Source: Lysinibacillus fusiformis
Lineage (GTDB): Bacteria > Bacillota > Bacilli > Bacillales_A > Planococcaceae
NCBI RefSeq assembly: GCF_007362955.1
Contig: NZ_CP041696.1
Coordinates: 1,550,001 to 1,614,000, forward strand
Reading direction: 5' to 3'
Length of the DNA: 64,000 bases
Below, piece by piece: positions 1-8,385 of this stretch (positions within the stretch are counted from its first letter, which is position 1; every line of letters starts with the position of its first letter). Under the pieces are notes generated by a model. The model had not been told where the DNA came from, ran no database searches, and was given only the letters and a program-made list of their open reading frames with translations. A program made the translations under genes and the position numbers.

Positions 1-34
1 CTACTTATTCCAAAAGGGCATAAATCTATTTTTG

Positions 35-916
35 CTACTCTTCTTGCGAACTGATCGTCTTTAACAATTGCTTTAACGCATAGGATTGATATGTATTTTT
101 CTTTGTAATGACCCCTAAACGCCAAGGCATATCAAAATCCAGCAATGGGATAATTTTTACATTTTGGTTGGTTTGCTTAGCGGCAATCGAGTAAGGTAAA
201 AGTGTTACGCCTAAATTTGATGATACAAGTTCCACTATCAAATCCCATTGAGAGCTCTTATAGCCAATAATCGGATTAAAACCAGCACTTTTACATGATT
301 TAATGACATAATCATGTAAAGCAAATTCTTCTGTTAAAGTAATGAATGATTCATTCTTTAAATCTTGGAGAAGTATATAATCTTGTACTGCTAATGGATG
401 TTGCTCATTAATAAAAACAAAAAACTGATCCTCCACAAATGATTGCACCGTGAATTTCCTTTCATCTGTTGGTAGAACGACAATACCCATATCAACTTCA
501 CCGTTGTCCACTAAGGTGCCAATCATTTTAGCTCCTCGTTCCACCAACTCTAAGTGAACTTCTGGATATTGTTTATGAAATTCCCGTGCAATTTCTGGGA
601 AAAATAACGTACCAATTAATGGCGGTATTCCCAATTTAATAGACCCTGTTTTTATGTTCAGTAAATCATCCAGTAAAATATGTAAATCATGTACTGATCG
701 CATAATTTTCTGTCCTTGCTTATAAACGATATTACCTGCATCGGTTAATTCCACGTGACGCGTTGATCGATTTAATAATTCTATATGAAGTGAGTCTTCT
801 AATTTTTTTATACTCTTGCTTAAAGTTGGCTGTGATATGAAAGTTGCACTTGCCGCTTTCGTAAAGCTTCCATGCTCAACAACAGCCATGAGTGCCTTTA
901 AATCTCTTAACTCCAT
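35..916 (-). CDS. LysR family transcriptional regulator
   Basis: A 293-residue cytoplasmic DNA-binding regulator. An N-terminal winged helix-turn-helix (about residues 1-60, with the typical run SFTKAASATFISQPTLSKSI) is followed by a periplasmic-binding-like effector domain (about 90-290). Length is normal for the family. LysR proteins act as tetramers and usually control a divergent neighbour. Here the divergent DNA holds only a decayed ABC transporter gene, so the original target may be lost or the protein may act elsewhere. The ATG start has few alternatives. The effector cannot be told from sequence. Confidence 0.93.
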   Translation of the reverse strand: MELRDLKALMAVVEHGSFTKAASATFISQPTLSKSIKKLEDSLHIELLNRSTRHVELTDAGNIVYKQGQKIMRSVHDLHILLDDLLNIKTGSIKLGIPPLIGTLFFPEIAREFHKQYPEVHLELVERGAKMIGTLVDNGEVDMGIVVLPTDERKFTVQSFVEDQFFVFINEQHPLAVQDYILLQDLKNESFITLTEEFALHDYVIKSCKSAGFNPIIGYKSSQWDLIVELVSSNLGVTLLPYSIAAKQTNQNVKIIPLLDFDMPWRLGVITKKNTYQSYALKQLLKTISSQEE

Positions 917-1002
917 CTAAAAACTCCTTATTTATTCTATTTTGTTATAAAAGATTCTTTAAAAGTTTTATTTAGTAATAAATTCTCTGCAATTTTTTTT
1001 AA

Positions 1003-1587
1003 TCCTTCAAACCCAGTTCTGGAGAGATAATGCTCGGCCAATCAAATGTTTACGAATTTGAACTTCAATCATGGCGTAGCCAATTTGGCTATGTATCTCA
1101 AGAGAGCCCTTTAATGTCAGGAACCATCAAGTAAAATATATTATATGGACTTGAGCGAGAAGTTTTAGAGGCCGAAATTCAACAAGCTATACAACAAGCA
1201 AATGCATTGGCGTTTATCGGCCGATTACCAGAAGGAATTGATACACAGGTCGGCGAAGGTGGCATGAAGCTTTCAGGGGGACAGTGTCAACGCGTTGCCA
1301 TTGCAAGAGCTTTAATACGTAACCCTAAAATCCTTTTATTAGCTGAAGCCACATCTAATCTCGATAGTGCCTCCGAGTTGCTCGTCCAAAAAGCATTACA
1401 AAAATTAATGACTAATCGAACAACACTTGTCATTGCACATCGGCTATCTACTGTACTCGATGCTGATCAAATTGTAGTGTTAGAAAATGGTATGATTACA
1501 GGAGTAGGGACACATTCCGAACTAAATGAAACCCACAGCTTCTATAAAAAGTTGGCGCAACAACAATTGAAAAGCCCGTCCTATTAG
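1003..1587 (+). pseudogene. Decayed ABC exporter (BmrA/MsbA-type) ATPase domain
   Basis: One reading frame from about 1003 resembles the nucleotide-binding domain of a type IV ABC exporter: PSSGEI, the Q-loop (FGYVSQESPLMSGTI), signature LSGGQ, then the H-loop region VIAHRLSTV. The Walker A segment and the whole membrane domain are missing upstream. An in-frame TAA at 1132-1134 follows GTIK where family members usually have a glutamate codon. The Walker B core reads [11 protein letters not shown], so the usual aspartate is alanine. The 126-residue piece after the stop (from TTG 1207) lacks an ATP site. I see this as a non-functional remnant. Confidence 0.85.
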
Positions 1588-1594
1588 GACTATA

Positions 1595-1768
1595 AGGCCC
1601 TACCATGGTGAAGCTGATGATATCGGCCATGCAGTCGTATTCCTAGCCTCTGATGAATCTAAGTTCATGACTGGTCAAATACTACAAATTGAAGGCGGTC
1701 ATTATATCGCCAACCAAATGATTGCAGACACAAATATTTGGTTGGTGCATCACCAAAATAAAGCATAG
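1595..1768 (+). pseudogene. C-terminal fragment of a short-chain dehydrogenase
   Basis: The frame ending at TAG 1766-1768 encodes GEADDIGHAVVFLASDES, then a TGQ...EGGHY motif. This is the C-terminal end of classical SDR oxidoreductases, where the GxPxDIAxAVxFLAS motif precedes a final DGG. The Rossmann fold and the YxxxK active site are absent, and the sequence abuts the ABC remnant, so this is a deletion-derived scrap. A second SDR C-terminal scrap lies at 39917-40141. Confidence 0.75.
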
Positions 1769-1785
1769 TTAAAACTCTTCAAAGA

Positions 1786-1812
1786 AAAAAGCCCATGATT
1801 AATGGGCTTTTT
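1786..1812. terminator. Bidirectional intrinsic terminator
   Basis: A perfect stem (aaaaagcccat / atgggcttttt) with a five-base loop is flanked by an A-run and a T-run, so it can stop transcription from either side. It overlaps the last codons of the LysE gene on the minus strand. Confidence 0.85.
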
Positions 1813-2437
1813 CTAATGCAAGCTTAATGCCAAATCCAATTAAAATTGTACCCGTCAGCCCCTCAATAACCGCCTTTGTTGTAGGCCTTTTCATAAATAC
1901 ACTGATTTTATCCAATAAGTATACATAGAACACAAACCATAGAGCTGTTATAGCAGTATAAACGAGACCCATGATCAGAAATGGCACAAATGTAGCGTTC
2001 GTTGCATCTACGAATTGTGGTAAAAACGTTAAGAAAAATACCGCAACCTTTGGATTCGTAATGTTCGTCAAAAATCCTTGTTTGAAGCATGATTGATGTG
2101 CATATTTATAATCAATTTGCGACTCATCATGTAACACAGGAGACTGAGTGCGTATTGTTTTTAATGTCCATAATGTTTTTACACCCAAATAACATAAATA
2201 TACCGCACCTACGTATTTTAAAGCTGTAAATACATATGCTGACTTTACAATAATTGCAGAAAGTCCTATAACTGCGGCTAACGTATGAATCAATAGTCCA
2301 CAGCATGAGCCTAGTATCGTTTGTATACCTCCCTTTCGACTAACGGTAAGCGTATTCTTTGTCGCAATGGCTGTATCTGGACCAGGTAAGATAATCAGCA
2401 ACACACACATCAGTAAAAATACTGAAACGTTTACCAT
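1799..2437 (-). CDS. LysE/RhtB family amino-acid exporter
   Basis: A 212-residue, very hydrophobic membrane protein with about six predicted helices. The family's early signature PGPDTAIATKNTL lies near residues 18-30. RhtB/LysE proteins export amino acids or related small metabolites; the substrate cannot be assigned. The start ATG is preceded by a good ribosome binding site (aaaggagg). Upstream lies the large palindrome at 2541-2598, whose symmetry puts a second promoter on this strand, so it may be co-controlled with the AHSA1/ArsR pair on the other side. Confidence 0.92.
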   Translation of the reverse strand: MVNVSVFLLMCVLLIILPGPDTAIATKNTLTVSRKGGIQTILGSCCGLLIHTLAAVIGLSAIIVKSAYVFTALKYVGAVYLCYLGVKTLWTLKTIRTQSPVLHDESQIDYKYAHQSCFKQGFLTNITNPKVAVFFLTFLPQFVDATNATFVPFLIMGLVYTAITALWFVFYVYLLDKISVFMKRPTTKAVIEGLTGTILIGFGIKLALEKAH

Positions 2438-2540
2438 GTTGGAACCTCCTTTAGATAACTGAAAATTATAAAAATTATTCTACCATATGTACAGAAATTC
2501 AGAAAGACATCATAGTTAAAAATAATCTTGAACCAATACT

Positions 2541-2598
2541 ATTGACATGAAACCTTAAGGTGTTATAAACTCATAACACCTTAAGGTTTCATGTCAAT
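2541..2598. promoter_or_regulatory. Perfect 26-bp inverted repeat containing opposed promoters
   Basis: The left arm 2541-2566 and right arm 2573-2598 are exact reverse complements around a 6-bp spacer. Each arm contains the 10-bp palindrome ACCTTAAGGT (2552-2561 and 2578-2587). On the plus strand TTGACA (2542-2547) and TATAAA (2564-2569) have a 16-bp spacer. By symmetry the minus strand has TTGACA (2597-2592) and TATGAG (2575-2570). It most likely works as a double operator for the downstream ArsR protein; that assignment is inference. Confidence 0.8.
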
Positions 2599-2614
2599 AA
2601 GAGGAGATGTTAGA

Positions 2615-3040
2615 ATGACGGAACAATTACAAAATATTATCAAAACAATTACGCTAAATGCACCTATTGATAAGGTGTGGGAATCGGTCACTAATGCCGA
2701 AAAACTTGGTACTTGGTTTATGCCAAATAATTTTCAGCCAATTGAAGGACATGAATTTACGTTACAATCCCCTTTCGGACCTTCTCCATGTAAGGTTGAA
2801 CAAGTGGATGCACCACATTTCGTGCGTTTCGCTTGGGATACGGATGGATGGTTTGTAACATTTGAACTGGAACAAGTTGGAGAACAAACAACATTTACCT
2901 TAACACATGGTGGCTGGAAAGAGGCGTCTCATATTATTCCGAAAGCTCAAATGTCAGCAGAAACTATCCGCGAAAAAATGGACGGCGGCTGGACAATGAT
3001 TATCGGTCAAAAATTAAAAGAGGCTGTTGAAACTAAATGA
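2615..3040 (+). CDS. SRPBCC/AHSA1-domain protein
   Basis: About 141 residues with the START/AHSA1-like beginning ITLNAPIDKVWESVTNAEKL and a later TFTLTHGGW segment, the normal layout for this fold, which forms a hydrophobic ligand cavity. I prefer ATG 2615 (MTEQLQ), because aagaggag lies just before it, over the in-frame ATG at 2591 inside the palindrome. The stop overlaps the ArsR start (ATGA at 3037-3040), so the two genes are translationally coupled. AHSA1-ArsR pairs are common in Bacilli; the ligand is unknown. Confidence 0.9.
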   Translation: MTEQLQNIIKTITLNAPIDKVWESVTNAEKLGTWFMPNNFQPIEGHEFTLQSPFGPSPCKVEQVDAPHFVRFAWDTDGWFVTFELEQVGEQTTFTLTHGGWKEASHIIPKAQMSAETIREKMDGGWTMIIGQKLKEAVETK

Positions 3041-3357
3041 CACAGCTTGCTGTAAAGTATGATGTTTTCCAAGCAATTGCTGATCCAACGAGACGTCATG
3101 TTCTCCAGCTTCTTGCAGCGAGTGATAAGCCAATCGCTCTTATCTCTGAGCATTTTGCCATTAGCCGCACTGCTGTCGTCAAGCATTTAAAAATTTTAGA
3201 GCAAGCCGAGCTTGTATCTGCCCAAAAGATGGGTCGAGAGAAAATTTATACATTACATGCTGATCGCTTGAAAGAAATTGAGGACTGGTTACAGTATTTT
3301 GATTTATTCTGGGATAATAAGCTGGCACAGCTACAAAACTTCGTGGAAAAAGAATAA
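3037..3357 (+). CDS. ArsR family transcriptional repressor
   Basis: A 106-residue protein with a winged helix-turn-helix: FQAIADPTRRHVLQLLAASD, then ISEHFAISRTAVVKHLKILE. There is no obvious metal-binding CxC motif in the recognition helix region, so this belongs to the metal-independent type often paired with AHSA1 proteins. It overlaps the upstream gene by four bases and probably represses its own operon through the palindrome at 2541-2598. Family assignment is firm; the operator is inferred. Confidence 0.93.
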   Translation: MTQLAVKYDVFQAIADPTRRHVLQLLAASDKPIALISEHFAISRTAVVKHLKILEQAELVSAQKMGREKIYTLHADRLKEIEDWLQYFDLFWDNKLAQLQNFVEKE

Positions 3358-3388
3358 ATATAGATTCGATAAAGATACAAAATAATAA

Positions 3389-3421
3389 AAGAGCTGTCCG
3401 AATGAATTTCAGACAGCTCTT
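3389..3421. terminator. Intrinsic terminator between convergent genes
   Basis: A ten-base stem aagagctgtc / gacagctctt lies between the ArsR gene and yqhG. The T-rich tail is best on the minus strand, so it mainly ends the yqhH-yqhG transcript. Confidence 0.85.
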
Positions 3422-3424
3422 CAT

Positions 3425-4204
3425 TTATCTCATATAAAATAATCCACCATTAATAATTTCAACTTTAATTTTCGCATCGTATTGTTCTTGTAATGCTTTC
3501 TTTTCAATCTCATAGCATTCTGGCTTTTGCTCTACATCTTCATAAAAATAATCTAATACACGCTGATCACGTTGCCACCTTTTTTTTGCTTCCACTGCCC
3601 AATCATGATTATCTTGTCCAATAATCGCTTCGATAGCAGCGTCTAATCTTTGCAGGGCACGGTTAGGCTTAATAATATATTGCACATGAAAAACATCCTC
3701 TGACTGAATAGCATCCAATTCAATTTTACTCAATGACTCATGAAAGTCCTCTAAAATCATCCCTGTCATTAAGTTCATGCCAAAAGAATACAGCATTTCT
3801 TTTGTTCGATCGCAACAATAGGATACTTTATAATTCACACCAAGCCAAGGTGTAAGTATGGTCTGTTCTTTCGATGCATCAACTTTTTCAAACATTTGAA
3901 CAAATGTCCCAAGCTCTCTCGTTGCTTGAAACAGTTGATTAAGTCTTGGAGAACCGAAATTTACTATTTCTCCACGAACGTTATTCGTTAGCGCCGTATG
4001 TTCGGTAATAAATGTTACTTGTGCAGGGTTTGGTTCACCATCTGTAGCTTCTACGTATTGCCAATAGAAGGGACGATTCATAATTCTTTTATCTATATCA
4101 ATGGTTAATTGTACTGTGAGATAACGGTCATCCTCCCCTAAAATTTGGCAATCGTTTTCTGTGAAAAATTGTCTTAAATAACTGTGAACTTGCTGTGGAA
4201 ACAT
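3425..4204 (-). CDS. yqhG: YqhG family protein
   Basis: A 259-residue soluble protein that I recognise as YqhG by its start (MFPQQVHSYLRQFFTENDCQ), its segment with RIMNRPFYWQYVEAT, and above all its position immediately after the SNF2-type helicase gene, as in Bacillus subtilis. The gap to that gene is 19 bases, so they form one transcript. No catalytic motif is evident and the function is not known. The ATG start follows a gaggga ribosome site. Confidence 0.85.
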   Translation of the reverse strand: MFPQQVHSYLRQFFTENDCQILGEDDRYLTVQLTIDIDKRIMNRPFYWQYVEATDGEPNPAQVTFITEHTALTNNVRGEIVNFGSPRLNQLFQATRELGTFVQMFEKVDASKEQTILTPWLGVNYKVSYCCDRTKEMLYSFGMNLMTGMILEDFHESLSKIELDAIQSEDVFHVQYIIKPNRALQRLDAAIEAIIGQDNHDWAVEAKKRWQRDQRVLDYFYEDVEQKPECYEIEKKALQEQYDAKIKVEIINGGLFYMR

Positions 4205-4223
4205 GGCGCTCCCTCCTCACGTG

Positions 4224-5729
4224 TCAAACAGATTTTTTGAAATTTGTTAAGATAGCATCTAAGTCTCCTACTACCTTCTCAAATACATCGATTTTCGTAT
4301 GGAGCAATGCCAATATATCTTTTTCAATCGTGTTTTCTATTGCCAAATTATAAATATGAACATCATGTTCTTGCCCTAACCTATGCACACGACCAATACG
4401 TTGCTCAAGCTTCATGGGATTCCAAGGCAAATCGTAGTTAATGACATGGTGGCAGAATTGAAGGTTAATTCCTTCCCCTCCTGCTTCAGTAGCAATGAGC
4501 ACCTGCGCTTTTTCCTTAAAAAGATGCTTCATATAGTCTCGCTTATTTTTATTGTACTTGCCATTAAAAAGTACGCTAGTAATGCCTTTAGAATGTAAGT
4601 ACCACTGCAAGTAGATTTGAGTTGCCCGATACTCCGTAAAGATAATGACTTTATCATTGGCCTGCTCTATAATTTCCAGCATTTTTTCAGCTTTAGAATT
4701 TACTTCTAAAGCCATTAACTTGGCAAGTATCTCTTCAATCACTTTAGATTCCTTACTATCTTCGAGCATTTTAGATAAAGTTAAAGCCGTCGCTTCTTTG
4801 CTGCTGCACATTTCCTTTTGCAAAGTAATTAATAAGAATGAGCCTGTAGTAAGCGTTCCTAGTAAATCATAAACTGCCTTTTCCTCATTAGTAAATTGAA
4901 TTGGAACGATTTGAACACGACGTTTTGTCCACTCGATGCCCGTGTCCTCTCTTCTATTTCTAACCATCACCTGATTAACTAACTCTTTCAAATAATCATC
5001 ATGTTCTAAATCATGCTTGCTGGCTGAAAATGCTGATTGGAATGTTTCATAATTTCCTAGATGACCTGGCTTTAGTAAAGAAATCAAATAATATAATTCA
5101 AACACATCATTTTGAATGGGTGTGGCGGTTAATAATAAGCAAAACTTTTTCTTTAGGCTTTGCACAAATTCGTAAATCTGAGTTTTATGGTTTTTTAATT
5201 TATGGGCCTCATCAATAATAATCATGTCATAATCTTGCTCATAAATAAGTTCTTTATGTGGGCTCTTTTTTGCCGTATCCATGCTCATAATCACAATATC
5301 ATAACGGTCAATTGGACAATTCTTTTTATAAGCTATAGCTGGAATATGAAATTTTTGATTTAGCTCTTCTATCCATTGATTAATAAGTGAAGCCGGTGCC
5401 AAAATCAATGCTCTTTTTACAAGCCCCCGAATAAGGTATTCCTTTAGGATCAGCCCCGCTTCAATCGTTTTACCAAGCCCTACTTCATCAGCAAGTATCG
5501 CTTTCCCATTCATTCGTTCAATAACGGTTTCAGCCGCTTCTAACTGATGGGTGAGCGGCGTTAAATTAGGTAAATATTTAGTCGCTTGTAAACCCGTGAA
5601 TTCGGGAATTAAATTCATTTTCACAATATCATAGCTCATCTTGTACAATGTCCAACTATCCCATTTTTCAAGATTTTCTAATCTATTTATAAAGCCTTCT
5701 TCCCATTCGGACGACCTTTCTACTATCAT
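4224..5729 (-). CDS. yqhH: SNF2-type ATP-dependent helicase/translocase YqhH
   Basis: About 501 residues forming a superfamily 2 motor. Visible motifs are the Q region LTHQLEAAE, Walker A (ADEVGLGKTIEAGL), DEAH box (IIIDEAHKLKNH), motif III (LLLTATPIQN), and in the second RecA lobe the TEYRATQ region, the ATEAGGEGINLQ motif and RIGRVHRLGQ. SNF2 proteins move on double-stranded DNA or displace bound proteins. The best start is the ATG at 5729, eight bases after gagg; the frame extends three codons further to a GTG. It is the first gene of an operon with yqhG. Confidence 0.92.
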   Translation of the reverse strand: MIVERSSEWEEGFINRLENLEKWDSWTLYKMSYDIVKMNLIPEFTGLQATKYLPNLTPLTHQLEAAETVIERMNGKAILADEVGLGKTIEAGLILKEYLIRGLVKRALILAPASLINQWIEELNQKFHIPAIAYKKNCPIDRYDIVIMSMDTAKKSPHKELIYEQDYDMIIIDEAHKLKNHKTQIYEFVQSLKKKFCLLLTATPIQNDVFELYYLISLLKPGHLGNYETFQSAFSASKHDLEHDDYLKELVNQVMVRNRREDTGIEWTKRRVQIVPIQFTNEEKAVYDLLGTLTTGSFLLITLQKEMCSSKEATALTLSKMLEDSKESKVIEEILAKLMALEVNSKAEKMLEIIEQANDKVIIFTEYRATQIYLQWYLHSKGITSVLFNGKYNKNKRDYMKHLFKEKAQVLIATEAGGEGINLQFCHHVINYDLPWNPMKLEQRIGRVHRLGQEHDVHIYNLAIENTIEKDILALLHTKIDVFEKVVGDLDAILTNFKKSV

Positions 5730-5942
5730 GATCATCACCTCATACTATTATTTCTTACGTTAGGTTGTCCAAAAAAGTAAAAGCTATGTTCGTTTTTGCT
5801 CTTGTAAAAATATACATATGTTAAGTGAAATTCAGGTAATTTTTTAGAAGTAAAATCTAAATAAAACCTTATATCTACTACCTCCAATAAAAACAAAGCC
5901 TATAATGAGCAGTGATTTTATTAATAGCTTCGAAGCATTCTC

Positions 5943-6150
5943 AAACTAATCTATTTTAATGCTATAACCAAATATCCTGATATTAAAGTTAGTATTAACA
6001 GCTCAGACGATTTGCTTACGCTGTTAAAGAATAATAATAATCCACTTGATTTTGCTATTACGTACTCGCAAAAACAAGTGGATTATGATGAAGAACAACT
6101 ATTGAACCTCTCACGACTGAAGTCAAAGTCACGAGACACCTTTTTGTAAG
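5943..6150 (+). pseudogene. Fragment of a LysR effector domain
   Basis: In one frame this stretch reads FNAITKYPDIKVSI, a leucine-rich turn, then PLDFAITYS. This is the pattern of a LysR substrate-binding domain, where a central strand (YPxIxVxI) is followed by (L)DxAI. The frame stops at TAA near 6147-6149, and no helix-turn-helix is found upstream. It is a decayed piece in a gap that otherwise lacks genes. The assignment rests on pattern only. Confidence 0.5.
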
Positions 6151-6188
6151 TGCTGATTTCAACAGATACAAAGGAAACGGTTATATGA

Positions 6189-6397
6189 TTAGGCTATTAC
6201 CGTAGTTCCTGCGGCTTATTGATTTAAAGTACGTAAACCTTGTCGATTTCAATGTTACAACTAGCATTAATGTCTCGATCTTGAAAAATACCACATACTG
6301 GACAGGTCCACTTACAAATAGCGAGTGGCTTTTTCCCGTCCTGTGTGTGACAGTTCAAAATTTCACACCAACCAGGAAAACGTTGATTATTAATCAT
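6189..6397 (-). pseudogene. C-terminal fragment of an IS200/IS605 TnpB
   Basis: On the minus strand a 57-codon frame from ATG 6397 contains WTCPVCG followed by DRDINAS and a NI pair. This is the zinc ribbon and last RuvC aspartate region that ends TnpB (OrfB) proteins. It stops at 6224-6226, but another frame just beyond encodes AGTTVIA before a stop at 6189-6191, which resembles the usual TnpB tail, so a frameshift separates them. The first CxxC pair is degraded. The N-terminal 80% of the gene and any TnpA are absent. Confidence 0.75.
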
Positions 6398-6598
6398 TAT
6401 AGGGACTAGCTATCAATCAAACAATTTTATAATTTGACATAAACTTTATCTATATCCAAAGGTTATTGGTAAATTTTAGTCTTTTTATAAACTTATTTAT
6501 TTTATACAATTACAAGAGTATTCTGATTAAACATTTCAACAATATTTACTTATTATTACATGTAGTAGCTACAATCAATTTAAGATAAGGGGGATATT

Positions 6599-7423
6599 AT
6601 GAATATTATTGAAGCTTTAACAGCAGCAATGCCTTACATTCATCTGGCACTCAAAGAAGAAGCCATGATGGCATTGGTTGAAAAAGAAACGGAAAGCATT
6701 GTTGTTCATCTGCCAGGAAAAAGAATAGATGCAGGCTATAAAAATGGTGATAAAATCCATCCTGATGATGCAAATCTTCATTTACCACTTAAGGGCCATA
6801 GTTCAGATTTAATTGTACCAAAGGAAGTTTACGGAGTGGATTTTAACGCCTTTGCATTCCCTGTCCGTGACAATGGGAAAGTTGTAGGCGCGTTGGCTTT
6901 TGGATTACCTATTGATCGTTCCTTAAAGATAGATAACTATATCCGATCGATGAATGACATTATTCACAACCTCCAAGATAAAGTACATACGATTGCATCC
7001 CATTCAGAAGAGTTAGCTGCCACAAGTAAAGAAGTTAATAAACAAGCGCAATTTGCTTTAGAAGATGCAGAAAAAACAAATGGTGTCACAGATTTGATTA
7101 AGAGCATTTCACGGCAAACAAATTTACTTGGGTTAAATGCATCCATTGAGGCAGCGCGTGCGGGACAACACGGGGCTGGATTTAATATCGTCGCACAGGA
7201 AGTCCGAAAACTTTCTCTTGAAACAACTACTGCAACAGACAGCATTGAATCATCATTACGCAATATCAACAATAATCTAGAAAACTTAAAACAAAATATG
7301 GGTCAAATTAATAGTGCCACTAATGAACAAACTCAGCTTGTCCATGATTTTAGCGAAATTATTAAAGAATTAAACACACTCAGTATTGAAATGAAAACTT
7401 TTTTGACTCAGTCTTCAAAATAA
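6599..7423 (+). CDS. Soluble methyl-accepting chemotaxis-like protein (YfmS-like)
   Basis: A 274-residue protein without membrane segments or HAMP domain. Residues 1-110 form a globular sensory domain (VVHLPGKRIDAGY, then FPVRDNGKVVGALAFG). Residues 115-270 form a short coiled-coil signalling domain with a recognisable hairpin tip (SRQTNLLGLNASIEAARAGQ). This matches the soluble YfmS type, which acts on CheA in the cytoplasm. The coiled coil before the tip is shorter than in membrane receptors. The ATG follows a strong aaggggg ribosome site. It is monocistronic. Confidence 0.88.
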   Translation: MNIIEALTAAMPYIHLALKEEAMMALVEKETESIVVHLPGKRIDAGYKNGDKIHPDDANLHLPLKGHSSDLIVPKEVYGVDFNAFAFPVRDNGKVVGALAFGLPIDRSLKIDNYIRSMNDIIHNLQDKVHTIASHSEELAATSKEVNKQAQFALEDAEKTNGVTDLIKSISRQTNLLGLNASIEAARAGQHGAGFNIVAQEVRKLSLETTTATDSIESSLRNINNNLENLKQNMGQINSATNEQTQLVHDFSEIIKELNTLSIEMKTFLTQSSK

Positions 7424-7477
7424 TGTTTAAGGGGCTGTCCTAAAAGCCCTGCAAACATTGTTAAGCTATACAGTAGA

Positions 7478-7514
7478 AACTCGCTTTGCTTTCCCGTAGA
7501 AGTCTAAGCGGGTT
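7478..7514. repeat. Partial copy of intergenic hairpin repeat (family A)
   Basis: The arms aactcgctt and aagcgggtt form a hairpin, and the internal tcccgtagaagtctaagcg matches the right part of the longer element at 11067-11173 (tcccacagaagtttagcg). It looks like a truncated copy. Confidence 0.5.
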
Positions 7515-7527
7515 CTTACCTTTACAA

Positions 7528-7563
7528 AAAAAGAATGTCAGGATTTCGCCTAGCATTCTTTTT
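7528..7563 (+). terminator. Intrinsic terminator
   Basis: The stem aaaaagaatg / cattcttttt is followed by a T-run, about 105 bases after the chemoreceptor stop codon. The loop has a further agg/cct pairing. Confidence 0.75.
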
Positions 7564-7692
7564 AGATTAGATTTTTTGAGGATTATTCTCAAATCTCGCA
7601 GATTCAAAATTCCACTTAGCTCGCCGTACCGTAGGAATCCCGAATGATTATTGAGGCATGGTTAACAGCATACTTCACATTGTATTAACAAG

Positions 7693-8373
7693 TTATTTGA
7701 CATATGCTACCGCTCTTACTGGCGAAGCAGTTGAGTTTTTCAATTTAAGAGGCAACGCCATAAAAGTAAAACGTTCATTTAAAGGTAACTGCTCTAGATT
7801 AACTAGGTTTTCTACTATATAAATAGGTACACTTAAAAGCTTTAAATGCACTTCACGTTGCATATTGTCATGCACATCAATATTTGCTAAATCAAGACCT
7901 ATGCATTTTACTTGTTTTTCAAGTACCCAATCACCTGCACTAGTAGCAAAAGCAAGCTCTGCGAAAAAGTCTCCTTCTCCCCACTTAGCTGTGCGTGTTC
8001 GTACTAACACAATATCATCCTTCTGTACAGTAATCCCTTGTCTTTGCTCAGCCTTTGAAAGCATTCCTGCAGTTACAGGCTCAAATGGATCTTTGAATGA
8101 AGATACATCGAGTAAGACAGCATCTCCGTAAGTTTTTGTTAAATCCATTTCCGCCGTAGATTCTCCACCTCGGATAAAGTGAAGAGGTGCATCAATATGT
8201 GTCCCACTATGATCAGACATGCGTAAAAACCGAGATTCAAATCCTTCACATGGCGCTACGTAACGGTGACCTGAGTTGTCAAATGTAGATTCTTCCTGTA
8301 TAGCGATGGGTGGATGTGATGTATAAGAAACTAAGCCATCAAAAATCTCTAGTGTTAAATCAACAATTTTCAT
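7693..8373 (-). CDS. Cyclase family protein (kynurenine formamidase-like metal hydrolase)
   Basis: A 226-residue enzyme of the cyclase family. The metal-binding signature SDHSGTHIDAPLHF lies near residues 53-66 (HxGTHxDxxxH), and YAVxIV-like C-terminal strands are present. Members hydrolyse N-formylkynurenine or cyclic amides, lactones and diketones. It lies 12 bases after the alcohol dehydrogenase gene and appears to be the last gene of that transcript. No tryptophan pathway genes are nearby, so I doubt a kynurenine role and suggest hydrolysis of a cyclic catabolic intermediate. Confidence 0.88.
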   Translation of the reverse strand: MKIVDLTLEIFDGLVSYTSHPPIAIQEESTFDNSGHRYVAPCEGFESRFLRMSDHSGTHIDAPLHFIRGGESTAEMDLTKTYGDAVLLDVSSFKDPFEPVTAGMLSKAEQRQGITVQKDDIVLVRTRTAKWGEGDFFAELAFATSAGDWVLEKQVKCIGLDLANIDVHDNMQREVHLKLLSVPIYIVENLVNLEQLPLNERFTFMALPLKLKNSTASPVRAVAYVK

Positions 8374-8385
8374 TTATATTTCCTC

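Noticed and set aside
3179..3424. 81-codon minus-strand frame opposite the ArsR gene
   Set aside because: Antisense shadow of a clear gene that runs through a terminator.
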